The notes under the pieces: generated by a model | Database searches by the model: none | What the model was told of the DNA's origin: nothing | The model's input: only the letters and a program-made list of their open reading frames with translations | Assembly (NCBI RefSeq): GCF_026230195.1 | Contig: NZ_CP036501.1 | Coordinates: forward strand, 2,046,001 to 2,110,000 | Length of the DNA: 64,000 nucleotides | Direction of reading: 5' to 3' | DNA from: Candidatus Paraluminiphilus aquimaris | Lineage (GTDB): Bacteria; Pseudomonadota; Gammaproteobacteria; Pseudomonadales; Halieaceae | Shown here: one piece after another, positions 17,401-24,925 of the stretch | Position numbering within the stretch: the stretch's first letter is position 1 | Layout: every line of letters starts with the position of its first letter | Program-made: the position numbers and the translations under genes

Positions 17401-17702
17401 TTGGGATTAGACGGATCCACCGTCACGTTACCAATGGAATAGGAACTCTCAGCATCAAAAATGGGCGACCACGACACCCCAGCGTTTTTGGTCTTCCAAA
17501 CGCCGCCTGAACCCACCGCTACGTACCAAACACTGGAGTCCTTAGGATCCCAGTCAATATCTGAAATCCTGCCAGACATAAAAGCGGGGCCAATGTTGCG
17601 CCACTTTAGACCACTGAAGTCCATTGAACTGTCTTTGTCAGCGAGTGCTGAGAGAGGCATTACTAAGGCTGCAACAAACGTCAAATAAAGCGCCCGAATC
17701 AT
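14448..17702 (-). CDS. Secreted BNR/sortilin-like beta-propeller protein
   Basis: A 1084-residue protein with a signal peptide (MIRALYLTFVAALVMPLSALA). It then has many BNR/Asp-box blades (S-x-D-x-G-x-T-W forms such as RSDDGGSTW, KTDDGGQSW, KSTDGGETW, KSEDRGDSW, QDDGASW) over residues 25-720, as in VPS10/sortilin-like glycosyl hydrolase-annotated proteins. A C-terminal beta-sandwich and helical tail cover about 760-1080. Similar exported proteins of 1000-1100 residues are widespread in marine bacteria. Catalytic activity is unproven. It converges on the TonB receptor, with 10 bases between stops. Confidence 0.88.
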   Translation of the reverse strand: MIRALYLTFVAALVMPLSALADKDSSMDFSGLKWRNIGPAFMSGRISDIDWDPKDSSVWYVAVGSGGVWKTKNAGVSWSPIFDAESSYSIGNVTVDPSNPNTVWVGTGEDVGGRHVGFGDGIYRSDDGGSTWTNMGLTESQHISTILVHPQNSDIVWAAVQGPLWTPGGERGLYKTDDGGQSWRNVLSAGEWTGVTDVVIDPANPDVLYAATWQHHRTVAAYMGGGPESGIHKSTDGGETWQRLKTGLPTGNMGKIGLTISPQDSDVVYAAIELNRREGGVWRSDDRGASWSKGADAVGGGTGPHYYQEIFASPHHFDWLYLVGPTVQKSTDGGKTFSYMEHPNQHGDMHAIVFDPADPDYIMMGTDGGVYESFDLGATWRYMENLPITQYYKLALDDAEPFYNIYGGTQDNNTQGGPSRTDNVSGIRTADWFVLLGGDGHQPATEPGNPDIVYAQSQQGNLTRIDRQTGESVYIQPQAAPGEPAERYNWDAPILVSPHKATRLYFASQRVWKSEDRGDSWTAISGDLTRDEERFAMPIMGDTQSWDSPWDMYAMSNYNSITSLAESPLVAGLLYVGTDDGQVHISQDDGASWRSIKVGAMPGVPDTAFVNDIRADLHDADTVYLALDNHKYGDFKPYLLVSKNRGRSWKMITDGIPDKHLVWRLVQDHERASLMFAATEFGVYLTLNAGDSWHKLSGGMPTISVRDIQIQRRENDLVAASFGRGFFVLDDYTALRSMDEDTFADTAVLFEPRTAHWYFQKRPLGYRPKGSQGDSLYVAENPPFGAVFTYYLADSFKTQKQSRQAAEKEAKKAGKSVTFPGWDAVTDETREAKPKVELVVSDEQGTVLRRVAASNSKGINRVAWDLRRSYLGPVQTGKNWRGDSPTGFMVVPGTYKAELVVTQGGQQRSLAEPVSFNVEQLREGSLQGASLAQMEAFNNELSELYGQSQAARYAIKAARKEIADLGTMVSRMRAPVPDVHAKLTAMTTALHEIEETVFGNSVQDDIGGYAPTSVSTWLGHALRGVSNSSYGPTPSHRQSVAYAREAFAPAKERLNALVETEIPALRATLRQAGAPWTIGESIAP

Positions 17703-18010
17703 GAGTGTGCTCCTACTTATTTTGAATTCGTGAGGTTAGCACTCCTTCACAGCGACTGGCACTCCCTGGGCGAGCCGCATCTCTGTTTTTCGCCACACAT
17801 TGCCCTATCAGATCGGTCATACGAGGCAAAGACCTGAGCACAGAGCGTCGAAATCGCCTACCTGCGGTAGAAGGCCACAGAAGTCGCGGGGCGTACTTTA
17901 ATCGTGACAATCAGACAAATGCATTAAGGCGCGCGCTCAGAAATTTTGCGCTTTGTTGCACCTGCGATATCTTCCTCGTTGAACCCAAATGCATTCGTGT
18001 TGGACAGTGA
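17703..18010. other. Divergent intergenic region without a detectable gene
   Basis: These 308 bases separate two outward-facing exported-protein genes and should hold both promoters. I saw no RNA gene, long inverted repeat or clear regulator box. Confidence 0.6.
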
Positions 18011-21000
18011 ATGAAGATTACGCAATCGGCGAGAACAGTAATCTCCTGGAGTGCTGACATTGCGTCACAAGCGCTAAGCGCTCTCACGCTGCTATCGGTT
18101 TTATTTGTCGGCACAAGCACCCCTATAGCAGAGGCATCAGCTACGCAGCTTACCCGCGAGCAAATCGCGATTATTTACATGCTGCTGCGGGACTCCGGGA
18201 GCTCAGAAGAGCCATCCTTACCGAATCCTAACGCCGCAGCGGACTACTACGCCTCTACTGTGCAAACCCAAGTTGTGGAGGCGATTTGTCTTGGCTGTCA
18301 TGTCATGAATGGTTTTGCGTCATCCAGCGATCTCGTTTTTTCCTCTGGCGCCGAGGATGAAAACTTAGAAGCGATTCGCAGCTATTTGCGACTACGCAAC
18401 GATGGCGGTGAAACACTTCTCACAAAAGTGACCGGAGGGCTAAGTCACGGGGGTGGTGTGCAGCTTTCGGTGGGGAGTGACGGATACGAAGCGCTAGCGG
18501 AGCTTGTGTCGCTTTTGGTAGCCGAGGGAGACGGCAGTGGGAGTACTTCCGAAGACCTATTTTTTAAGGAGGTCCTGCTCACTGATGCAAAAGAGACATT
18601 ACGCCGCGCCGCCCTTATTCTTGCGGGAAGACTACCCCTTGAATCGGAACTGACACTCGCCCAGTCCGGTGAAGAGGGTCTTCGGTCAGCCGTCCTAGGC
18701 CTTATGCAGGGTGAGGGATTTCACGATTTTCTCATTCGCGGCGCCAACGACCGACTTCACACTGACGCCTTCGTCAATGGCTCTTTCTCCGAGGTCTCTG
18801 ACTTAAATGGCTTAGCGGGTGATCGCTACCCCATGGGCGAAACGCTGTGGGAGTTAGAAGGTGCGATTTGGGGCTATCGAACTGGCATAGCGCGGGCGCC
18901 ACTCGAGCTGATTGCCCATGTGATTGAGAATGATCGACCGTACAGTGAAGTGTTAACCGCTGACTACACCATGGTGAATTGGTTTACCTCACAAGTCTTC
19001 AGGAGCGATGTTGAGGTAGGTTCATTCGACGACCCTAAAATCTTCGCTCCGGGGCAAAATCGGGGGTCTGTCGCCTACGACGATCAATATTTCAGCGAGA
19101 GCGTGCCCGGTTTTGGCACCCGCGTACTCGAACACAGCGGATTCATAGATTACCCCCATGCCGGTGTTCTCAACGATTTAACATGGCTACATCGATACCC
19201 CACCACCGAAACGAATCGCAATCGCGCGAGAGCGCGTTGGACGTTCTATCATTTTTTAGGGATCGACATTGAAACCTCTGCGCCGAGAACAACCGACCCT
19301 GTAGCCCTTGCTGACACGGACAATCCCACCCTGAAGAACCCCGCGTGTACGGTTTGTCATGATCGCTTGGATCCCGTGGCAGGGGCCTACCAAAATTATG
19401 GGAATGAAGGCTTCTATCGCGATAAATGGGGTGGTTTAGATTCACTACCCGACACCTACAAATACCCAGAATGGTTTGATATTGCAGAGCCGACGTTGTA
19501 CCGCGAGGGCGACACCTGGTTCCGGGATATGAAGCCTCCTGGGATAGACAATGCGGTACAGCCTAGTGACCGAGTTGACGACAGCTTGAGCTGGCTCGCT
19601 GAGCAAATGGTCAATGACTCGAGATTTGCTATCGCGGCGGTAAAGTTTTGGTGGCCCGCCTTAATGGGTGCCGAAGCCCTCATCGCACCCGAGGTAGAAA
19701 CTGATGCCGACTACCAAGCGCGACGTAATGCTTTCCGTGCTCAGGAGCTACAGATATCAACACTTGCAAGTCGATTTCGAAGCAATAACCTCAATGCACG
19801 CGAGTTGATGACGGATATGATTCTATCGCCGTGGTTCAGAGCAAAAGCCGCGACGCCCGAAGCATCCGATCGATCGGTCGAGCTTGCGGACCTTGGGGTT
19901 GACCGTTTACTCACACCCGAAGAGTTAGACGCCAAAAACGAGGCCATACTTGGCTACAAATGGGACAAATGGGAGGATGATTGGCTCGGTAATGTGAAGG
20001 GCTTCTATACGGCACTTCACGATCGATTCCGCCTGTATTACGGTGGCATTGATTCAATTGGCATCAAAGAAAGAGGCCGCCAGCTAACCCCTCTCATGGC
20101 CAATGTTGCAGAGCGCCAGGCCCTCTCACTTGCCTGTGGGGTGACCGCTTTGGATTTTCACGACAACGAAAAGCTGAGCGATCGACGCCTCTTCAACATG
20201 GTAGAGGCATCAACCACCCCATTAAGCGAGAAAGCACTAAGCGTTGACGTCACCACTGGTGCCTACCTTGACAGAGGTGCGCATGAAATCGACCTCCCCC
20301 TCTCTGCAGGAACCAAAGAGCTCCGTATTCGTTTCAACAACGACGCCTATGACGAAGGCAGTGGAAATGACCGAAACTTGTACGTCGACGCTGTCGAAAT
20401 CTACAGAGATAACCAGCTGGTTACTGTGATTGAAGGCGAAGACTTCCAAAACACCACCGGATTCTCTCAAACGATCTATGGTGATGGCACCGCAATGGGC
20501 GGCGTAGAATATGTCGATCTAGATGGTTCATGGACACCTGTCGCTTGGAATCTATGGGGAACGGGCTACGTCTCATTCAACGTGAATGTGGCCACCGCTG
20601 GCGACTATCGTTTTAGAATCATCGCCTGGGGCAGCGACTATGGTGACGGTATCCCCGCCAATATGACTGCAACGGTTGGAGCCACAAACGTCGCAGATCA
20701 AACCGTAGGCAGTGAGGCCATCAAGGCACAGATACAGCACTTCCATCAGCTCATGCTAGGAGAGACCGTCTCGCGATCAGACCCTGAAGTGGAGGCTGTC
20801 TATCAGTTACTCCTCGAAACCTGGCAAGAGCGCAAGACGCACACTGACAACAGTCATGCCTGGAGCAGCCCGTCGGAGGAGTGTCTATTTCCGAGAGATA
20901 TTAATCAATCGGACTGGGAGTCAGGTCTGGGGCTCGACCCACAACAAATGATTTACGCCTGGACTTCAGTCATGCACTACTACCTCACTCACTTCGACTA

Positions 21001-21013
21001 TTTGCATGAATAG
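18011..21013 (+). CDS. Large exported protein with two c-type haem motifs and a carbohydrate-binding module
   Basis: This 1000-residue protein has an N-terminal hydrophobic export signal. Two CxxCH motifs, CLGCH near residue 93 and CTVCH near 444, predict covalent haem c. The central region resembles the planctomycete-type cytochrome/DUF1592-DUF1588 architecture (RRAALILAGRLPLESEL; KNPACTVCHDRLDPVAGAYQNY). Around residues 750-860, ELRIRFNNDAYDEG...NLYVDAVEIY matches a Ca-dependent CBM60-type xylan-binding domain, followed by a second sandwich segment. The DUF1501 gene follows after 9 bases. Such pairs are usually linked to polysaccharide or sulfated-glycan use. Enzymatic function is not established. 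Confidence 0.8.
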   Translation: MKITQSARTVISWSADIASQALSALTLLSVLFVGTSTPIAEASATQLTREQIAIIYMLLRDSGSSEEPSLPNPNAAADYYASTVQTQVVEAICLGCHVMNGFASSSDLVFSSGAEDENLEAIRSYLRLRNDGGETLLTKVTGGLSHGGGVQLSVGSDGYEALAELVSLLVAEGDGSGSTSEDLFFKEVLLTDAKETLRRAALILAGRLPLESELTLAQSGEEGLRSAVLGLMQGEGFHDFLIRGANDRLHTDAFVNGSFSEVSDLNGLAGDRYPMGETLWELEGAIWGYRTGIARAPLELIAHVIENDRPYSEVLTADYTMVNWFTSQVFRSDVEVGSFDDPKIFAPGQNRGSVAYDDQYFSESVPGFGTRVLEHSGFIDYPHAGVLNDLTWLHRYPTTETNRNRARARWTFYHFLGIDIETSAPRTTDPVALADTDNPTLKNPACTVCHDRLDPVAGAYQNYGNEGFYRDKWGGLDSLPDTYKYPEWFDIAEPTLYREGDTWFRDMKPPGIDNAVQPSDRVDDSLSWLAEQMVNDSRFAIAAVKFWWPALMGAEALIAPEVETDADYQARRNAFRAQELQISTLASRFRSNNLNARELMTDMILSPWFRAKAATPEASDRSVELADLGVDRLLTPEELDAKNEAILGYKWDKWEDDWLGNVKGFYTALHDRFRLYYGGIDSIGIKERGRQLTPLMANVAERQALSLACGVTALDFHDNEKLSDRRLFNMVEASTTPLSEKALSVDVTTGAYLDRGAHEIDLPLSAGTKELRIRFNNDAYDEGSGNDRNLYVDAVEIYRDNQLVTVIEGEDFQNTTGFSQTIYGDGTAMGGVEYVDLDGSWTPVAWNLWGTGYVSFNVNVATAGDYRFRIIAWGSDYGDGIPANMTATVGATNVADQTVGSEAIKAQIQHFHQLMLGETVSRSDPEVEAVYQLLLETWQERKTHTDNSHAWSSPSEECLFPRDINQSDWESGLGLDPQQMIYAWTSVMHYYLTHFDYLHE

Positions 21014-21022
21014 GTTAGGCCG

Positions 21023-22336
21023 ATGAAACGACGTATTTTCCTCCAATCAATGGCCGCCTCTGCGACGCTCGCGGGCTTTTCATCGCTCTCGAATCGGGTC
21101 TGGGCTGCGCCTGAGGAGTACGAGGGCCGCTTCTTAGTGGTCATGCAAATGGATGGTGGATGGGATGTGACACAACTGTGCGACCCCAAAGTGAATACGC
21201 CGGGAGAGCCCGACATCAACAAGTGGGCGAACGAATCTGACGTTCAAACGGCAGGTCGTATTCAATATGCGCCGGTAGCCAGTAATCAGCGACTTTTTGA
21301 AAACCATCACCAAAAAATGTTAGTGATTAACGGTGTTGATGCACAAACTAACTCCCATACAACAGGGGTTCTTCACAACTGGTCTGGACGAAATGCCGCA
21401 GGCTTACCAACCTTGACTGCACTGTTCGCTGCGGCAAAGGCACCTGATCTCCCGCTCGCTTACGTCAACAATGGGGGGTTCTCTGCAACGGCTGACCTGA
21501 TTCGATTTAGTCGACTCAACGACCACAACGCACTGGTTGATCTTCTCGACCCAGGGGCGGTCCCCTGGGACAGCAGTAGAACACTGCGACGGACCTCAGA
21601 CATCTCACGAGTACAGCGCTATCAACAAGAAGCACTAAAGCGAAAGCTCGCAAAAAATTCGCTCACACCCCGACAGCGAGCTAACGCGAACGCTTACCTA
21701 AGCGCGCGAACTAACAGGGACGCCCTGGACCGTCTAAAAAGCATTATCCCGGCAAGTGACGCTTTTCAGCCCAATGTGGTACTGCCCTATGTGAATTTTG
21801 AGAGTGACCTTATGCGTCAGATACAGCTCTCTTTGCTGACATTCAAGGCGGGTGTAGGGGTCTCTTGTGACTTAATGTGCCACGGCTTCGACACACACAA
21901 CGAACATGATTTACAGCACGAGGCACTTTACAACCACGTTGCGGACGCCATTGACTACTTCTGGAACTTCGCCGGTGAGTTAGGCATCTCAGATCGTATT
22001 ACTTTGGTGGTCGGATCTGATTTTGGGCGAACTAATTTTTACAACGCTGAAAATGGGAAAGATCATTGGCCCATTGGAAGCTACATCGTTATGGAAGAGT
22101 CGCCAGTTTGGGGCAACCGCGTCGTCGGGGTCACCGATGGGCTCCACAACGCACTCAAAGTAAACCCGTCCACACTCAAGGAAGATCCTGACAACGGCAT
22201 CCTCATGTATCCAAAACATGTTCACAAGGCACTGCGTCGTTACCTAGGCGTCGAATACCTTGCGCAGCAAGAGCGACTGGCCTTCGCAGCAACTGAGGAT
22301 ATTGATCTATTCAACCCAAATAAGTGGACGGGGTAG
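21023..22336 (+). CDS. DUF1501 family protein with Tat signal
   Basis: The 437-residue protein starts MKRRIFLQSMAASATLAGF. The twin-arginine (KRRIFLQ) plus a weak hydrophobic stretch is a Tat export signal. The body has DUF1501/alkaline-phosphatase-superfamily landmarks: FLVVMQMDGGWDV, GVDAQTNSHTTG, CHGFDTHNEHD and VVGSDFGRTNFYN. The last resembles the family's metal/active-site region. It follows the cytochrome-CBM gene by 9 bases and is almost certainly co-expressed and exported folded. Sulfatase- or phosphatase-like chemistry is suggested by the superfamily but unproven. Confidence 0.85.
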   Translation: MKRRIFLQSMAASATLAGFSSLSNRVWAAPEEYEGRFLVVMQMDGGWDVTQLCDPKVNTPGEPDINKWANESDVQTAGRIQYAPVASNQRLFENHHQKMLVINGVDAQTNSHTTGVLHNWSGRNAAGLPTLTALFAAAKAPDLPLAYVNNGGFSATADLIRFSRLNDHNALVDLLDPGAVPWDSSRTLRRTSDISRVQRYQQEALKRKLAKNSLTPRQRANANAYLSARTNRDALDRLKSIIPASDAFQPNVVLPYVNFESDLMRQIQLSLLTFKAGVGVSCDLMCHGFDTHNEHDLQHEALYNHVADAIDYFWNFAGELGISDRITLVVGSDFGRTNFYNAENGKDHWPIGSYIVMEESPVWGNRVVGVTDGLHNALKVNPSTLKEDPDNGILMYPKHVHKALRRYLGVEYLAQQERLAFAATEDIDLFNPNKWTG

Positions 22337-22511
22337 CTTTCAGCTCCGACTTGAAAGATCGGCGTGAAAGGAGAGATAACACTTAATGGCCCCCAAAGCG
22401 GCTTTCACCCCGGGACGGACGCCAACAACATCGCTCAAAGGCAAATGATCCTTGATTCGCATTGGGTCGGGTCAAGCGATTCTCAGCAAACCCCTCTCCA
22501 AAACAATAAAA

Positions 22512-22532
22512 AAGGGACTCATTGAGTCCCTT
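22512..22532 (-). terminator. Intrinsic terminator, probably the original tRNA-Ser terminator
   Basis: AAGGGACTC/GAGTCCCTT form a 9-bp stem with a 3-base loop. On the minus strand TTTTATTG follows directly, so termination is leftward. No minus-strand gene lies just upstream today. If the island were removed, this hairpin would sit 8 bases after the tRNA-Ser CCA end plus the adjoining A. Confidence 0.8.
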
Positions 22533-22540
22533 CTGCTGTA

Positions 22541-22556
22541 TTGGCGGAGAAGGAGG
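22541..22556. repeat. Left attachment site (16-bp copy of tRNA-Ser 3' end)
   Basis: TTGGCGGAGAAGGAGG is identical to 36689-36704, which covers the acceptor-stem 3' end of tRNA-Ser. Beyond the 16 bp a degenerate echo of the T-arm (TTGAACCC versus TCGAACCC) continues with a small insertion. It marks the island boundary. Confidence 0.85.
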
Positions 22557-22810
22557 TATCACTTGAACCCAGTATCCAAGCTATTTATTCGATATTTGAC
22601 CACCATTTTGCCCACCATGCCGAGTTAGCTGATACAGCCAAAGATTCATAAGTCACTGATTTTAAGACACTTTCATTTTCACAAAAAAACGTAAGTGAGT
22701 TAGGAGTAACTTGCTACTTTCCAGCGACAAACGTGACAAAGACCTGAGCTTAGCCGACCGAGCTTTCTTAGCCAGCCAGATACCTAGTTTTTCCATATAA
22801 ATCAGTAGCT

Positions 22811-22819
22811 TGTTATACT
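22811..22819 (+). promoter_or_regulatory. Extended -10 promoter for the left island gene
   Basis: TGTTATACT is an extended -10 (TGn-TATACT). The -35 position (TTCCAT at 22791) is weak, which extended -10 promoters tolerate. The start codon of the terminase-like gene lies 50 bases downstream. Confidence 0.5.
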
Positions 22820-22868
22820 TACCTGCGAACACTTTTGAATTTAATTTTGATTTCTGCAGAGGTTCAAC

Positions 22869-23150
22869 ATGGCTCGTGGTGGCTTTCGAGAAGGAGCAGG
22901 ACGTCCATCAGGCTCCACCAACAAATCCTCTCCTGAGCAGTATCAGCGCCTCTCAGAGCTTGCCAAGACTTATTCCGAAGAAGCACTACAAACACTCGTG
23001 GATGTCGCCAAAAACGGTCGTACAGATGCCGCTAGAGTCTCAGCCGCTAACGCCCTACTCGACCGAGCTTATGGCAAGCCAGCTGCAAGTGAAGAGAGAT
23101 CGATAGCAGAACTGCCGCCGATGGTGATCGAGCTGACAGGGCCGAGCTAG
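22869..23150 (+). CDS. Phage-like small protein resembling a small terminase subunit
   Basis: This 93-residue protein begins MARGGFREGAGRPSGSTNKS. The GGxREGAGRPxGS opening is recurrent in phage small-terminase or DNA-packaging proteins. A helical core follows (EEALQTLVDVAKNGRTDAARVSAANALLDRAYGKP), which is also common in phage early-packaging proteins. AGAGG lies 6 bases before ATG. It is the first gene inside the left end of the island and has its own promoter. The large terminase is absent. In phage satellites, a lone small terminase can redirect helper-phage packaging. That role is only suggested here. Confidence 0.6.
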   Translation: MARGGFREGAGRPSGSTNKSSPEQYQRLSELAKTYSEEALQTLVDVAKNGRTDAARVSAANALLDRAYGKPAASEERSIAELPPMVIELTGPS

Positions 23151-23205
23151 CGACATACTATTCAACGTGACATTTGCCGCATCGGACTAGAGCTAAAAAA
23201 GTGGT

Positions 23206-23583
23206 TTGCAGATAGTATCTGGGACGTTGACAGTTGCTGTCTATCAAGCTTTAGGAATCAGAGTGACGGTTAGAGAGCTTTTAAGTGACGTTATTGATGG
23301 ATTAATCCTCTTCCTTGGCACGCTGTGGGAGCAAACCGTTGGCTCCTTGAGTGTGGCCTTTTCGCCCTTTGGTTTTCTGGACGCGGAGTTGGCTCATGCA
23401 TTAGGAGGCATATCGATTTATGCCTTTGCTTACCTGATGTATAGAACCGTGAGAGATGTCGAGTCAGACAGTTCACTGACGGAGTCCCGCGAGGAATTAG
23501 CGGCTCGAATAATTTTCGCAGTTTGTTGCACTCTTGGCTTGGTGCTGGCGTTTATCGGACCTAAAAGTGGTGCCATGGCTTAA
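23206..23583 (+). CDS. Putative membrane protein of unknown function
   Basis: The frame encodes up to 125 residues with two or three hydrophobic segments: VIDGLILFLGTLWEQTV, ALGGISIYAFAYLMYRTV and IIFAVCCTLGLVLAFIGP. An acidic loop (DVESDSSLTESREE) separates the last two. The start is uncertain. The TTG at 23206 has no clear Shine-Dalgarno and a GTG about 19 codons later is an alternative. No family is recognised. It lies 55 bases after the terminase-like gene on the same strand. Confidence 0.5.
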   Translation: MQIVSGTLTVAVYQALGIRVTVRELLSDVIDGLILFLGTLWEQTVGSLSVAFSPFGFLDAELAHALGGISIYAFAYLMYRTVRDVESDSSLTESREELAARIIFAVCCTLGLVLAFIGPKSGAMA

Positions 23584-23645
23584 ATATGAAGGCCGCAGAG
23601 GCACGCTATGCGGAAGTCAGAAGAGACTTCGACGAAACAATCTAA

Positions 23646-24128
23646 TCATGAGACGCTGTCTTCCTCTATAGCCTTCACTCGCCGCCACGGTAAAAGTCTC
23701 GCTTGTCCCACCAATAAATAGTTCAAGATAAATGCGGCGATCCACGAACCTCCGAATATCAAAAACTGGCTCTCAAAAGCACGAAGATTCACATAGCTGT
23801 AATCACTATTCATCTCCGCGAAATCACGCCGCGAGTAACCACCATAGGAGTCACTGTAAGCTATGGTGATATCTCCTTTAAAACGCCATATGTTGACGTA
23901 CCCACCGTAACCTTCGCACTTCTTAAAATTTAACTCGACTCCTAACTCACCTATCAATTCGGTGTCTCGCTGGTAACCTTTATAGCCGATCAGGTTGCAA
24001 GGTATGCGCACGACTTTCTCTGGATGCTCTTTTATGGCCTCAACAACAATGAATGGCACCGTGGCTAAGATAACTAATAAGCATAGGAAGCCGCCCAAAG
24101 ATATTAGGTTGCTTAACCGCTCATTCAT
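23646..24128 (-). CDS. Two-helix membrane protein of unknown function
   Basis: The 160-residue protein has an N-terminal membrane helix (LGGFLCLLVILATVPFIVVEAI, about 11-32). A periplasm-sized domain of about 90 residues follows, with two cysteines (IPCNL, FKKCEGYGGY) that may pair and several Tyr-rich turns (SYGGYSRRDF). A second helix (FLIFGGSWIAAFILNYLLVG) ends in a basic tail. It follows a DUF4328 gene by 6 bases on the same strand, so the two probably form one unit. No homologue is recognised. Confidence 0.65.
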   Translation of the reverse strand: MNERLSNLISLGGFLCLLVILATVPFIVVEAIKEHPEKVVRIPCNLIGYKGYQRDTELIGELGVELNFKKCEGYGGYVNIWRFKGDITIAYSDSYGGYSRRDFAEMNSDYSYVNLRAFESQFLIFGGSWIAAFILNYLLVGQARLLPWRRVKAIEEDSVS

Positions 24129-24134
24129 TCAGCA

Positions 24135-24734
24135 TTACTCCTGGCCAGCTGTGAACTGCCTCATAATCTTAATCAGAGCCAAGCAACTTAGAATCTGCGC
24201 AATGTCAGCCGCAATGCTAAAAAGAGAGTACGTGACTAGTATCTCGCCGGAGGAGTACGTCTCGGAATATCTCGGAAGCATGGCTCTGCCAGCGATATTC
24301 GCTAGTAAGTTTGAGCCAAGGAAAGCAAACCACCATAGGTGAAAGGTTGTCTTCGAGTTCATCGAAGGGAAGCTATCGCACTTAAGTCTGGCTAAATACT
24401 GCTCCTTGACTGCGAAATAAGGTTTCCAGAGATTCATTACAGGCACAAAAAACCACGCCACACTTGAGACTGGGCTGTAATTCAACCCCTCAATACCTGC
24501 ATCTCGATTTGTTTTTGCCGCGAGGTATATCCACCTAGCCACAATCGCAAAACTAGTGAATAGGAAAATCGCGTAGACAGGTGCGAAGCTATCTTTAAGA
24601 GAGATAAGCGAGGCATGGTCAGTATATTTTGTGGCTCGATCTGCTATTGAATAGTCAAGAACAATATTTATAAGGCTTACGGCGATTACCCCGTAAAGCA
24701 GGTAAGTCGTATCTCTGGTTTCTCTTCCCAACAT
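24135..24734 (-). CDS. DUF4328 family polytopic membrane protein
   Basis: The 199-residue protein has four to five membrane helices. The DUF4328 core reads WIYLAAKTNRDAGIEGLNYSP, then SSVAWFFVPVMNLWKPYFAVKEQY (about residues 65-110). The family is found in bacteria as uncharacterised membrane proteins. It lies upstream of the 160-residue two-helix protein and downstream of a 37-residue membrane peptide, all on the minus strand. The function is unknown. Confidence 0.75.
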   Translation of the reverse strand: MLGRETRDTTYLLYGVIAVSLINIVLDYSIADRATKYTDHASLISLKDSFAPVYAIFLFTSFAIVARWIYLAAKTNRDAGIEGLNYSPVSSVAWFFVPVMNLWKPYFAVKEQYLARLKCDSFPSMNSKTTFHLWWFAFLGSNLLANIAGRAMLPRYSETYSSGEILVTYSLFSIAADIAQILSCLALIKIMRQFTAGQE

Positions 24735-24807
24735 CTAGTTATTTACCCCCACCTGAGATTACTGTCCTGCGTCAGAATACACTCAAATACGATGATTAAT
24801 CTTGCCT

Positions 24808-24921
24808 TTAATCGTCGGAACCATTCCGTAACGCAAGTACACCAAACACAATTAAGGTGCCAATCAGCCACAACCAGTACCCCACATTTCCTGAGGCCAA
24901 CCCTGACGCATAATCGAGCAT
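24808..24921 (-). CDS. 37-residue single-pass membrane peptide
   Basis: ATG at 24921 opens a frame MLDYASGLASGNVGYWLWLI followed by GTLIVFGVLALRNGSDD. It is one hydrophobic helix with a short acidic tail. It starts 4 bases after the stop of the Sel1-repeat gene on the same strand, in the order Sel1, peptide, DUF4328, two-helix protein. Position and composition support a real small gene. The function is unknown. Confidence 0.5.
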   Translation of the reverse strand: MLDYASGLASGNVGYWLWLIGTLIVFGVLALRNGSDD

Positions 24922-24925
24922 TTAC

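Larger units (their letters stand above)
22337..22868. other. Gene-free junction between chromosome and genomic island
   Basis: No supportable coding region lies here. It contains the end of the DUF1501 transcript, the displaced tRNA-Ser terminator (22512-22532), the left attachment site (22541-22556), and about 310 bases of AT-rich island sequence leading to an extended -10 promoter at 22811. Confidence 0.7.
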
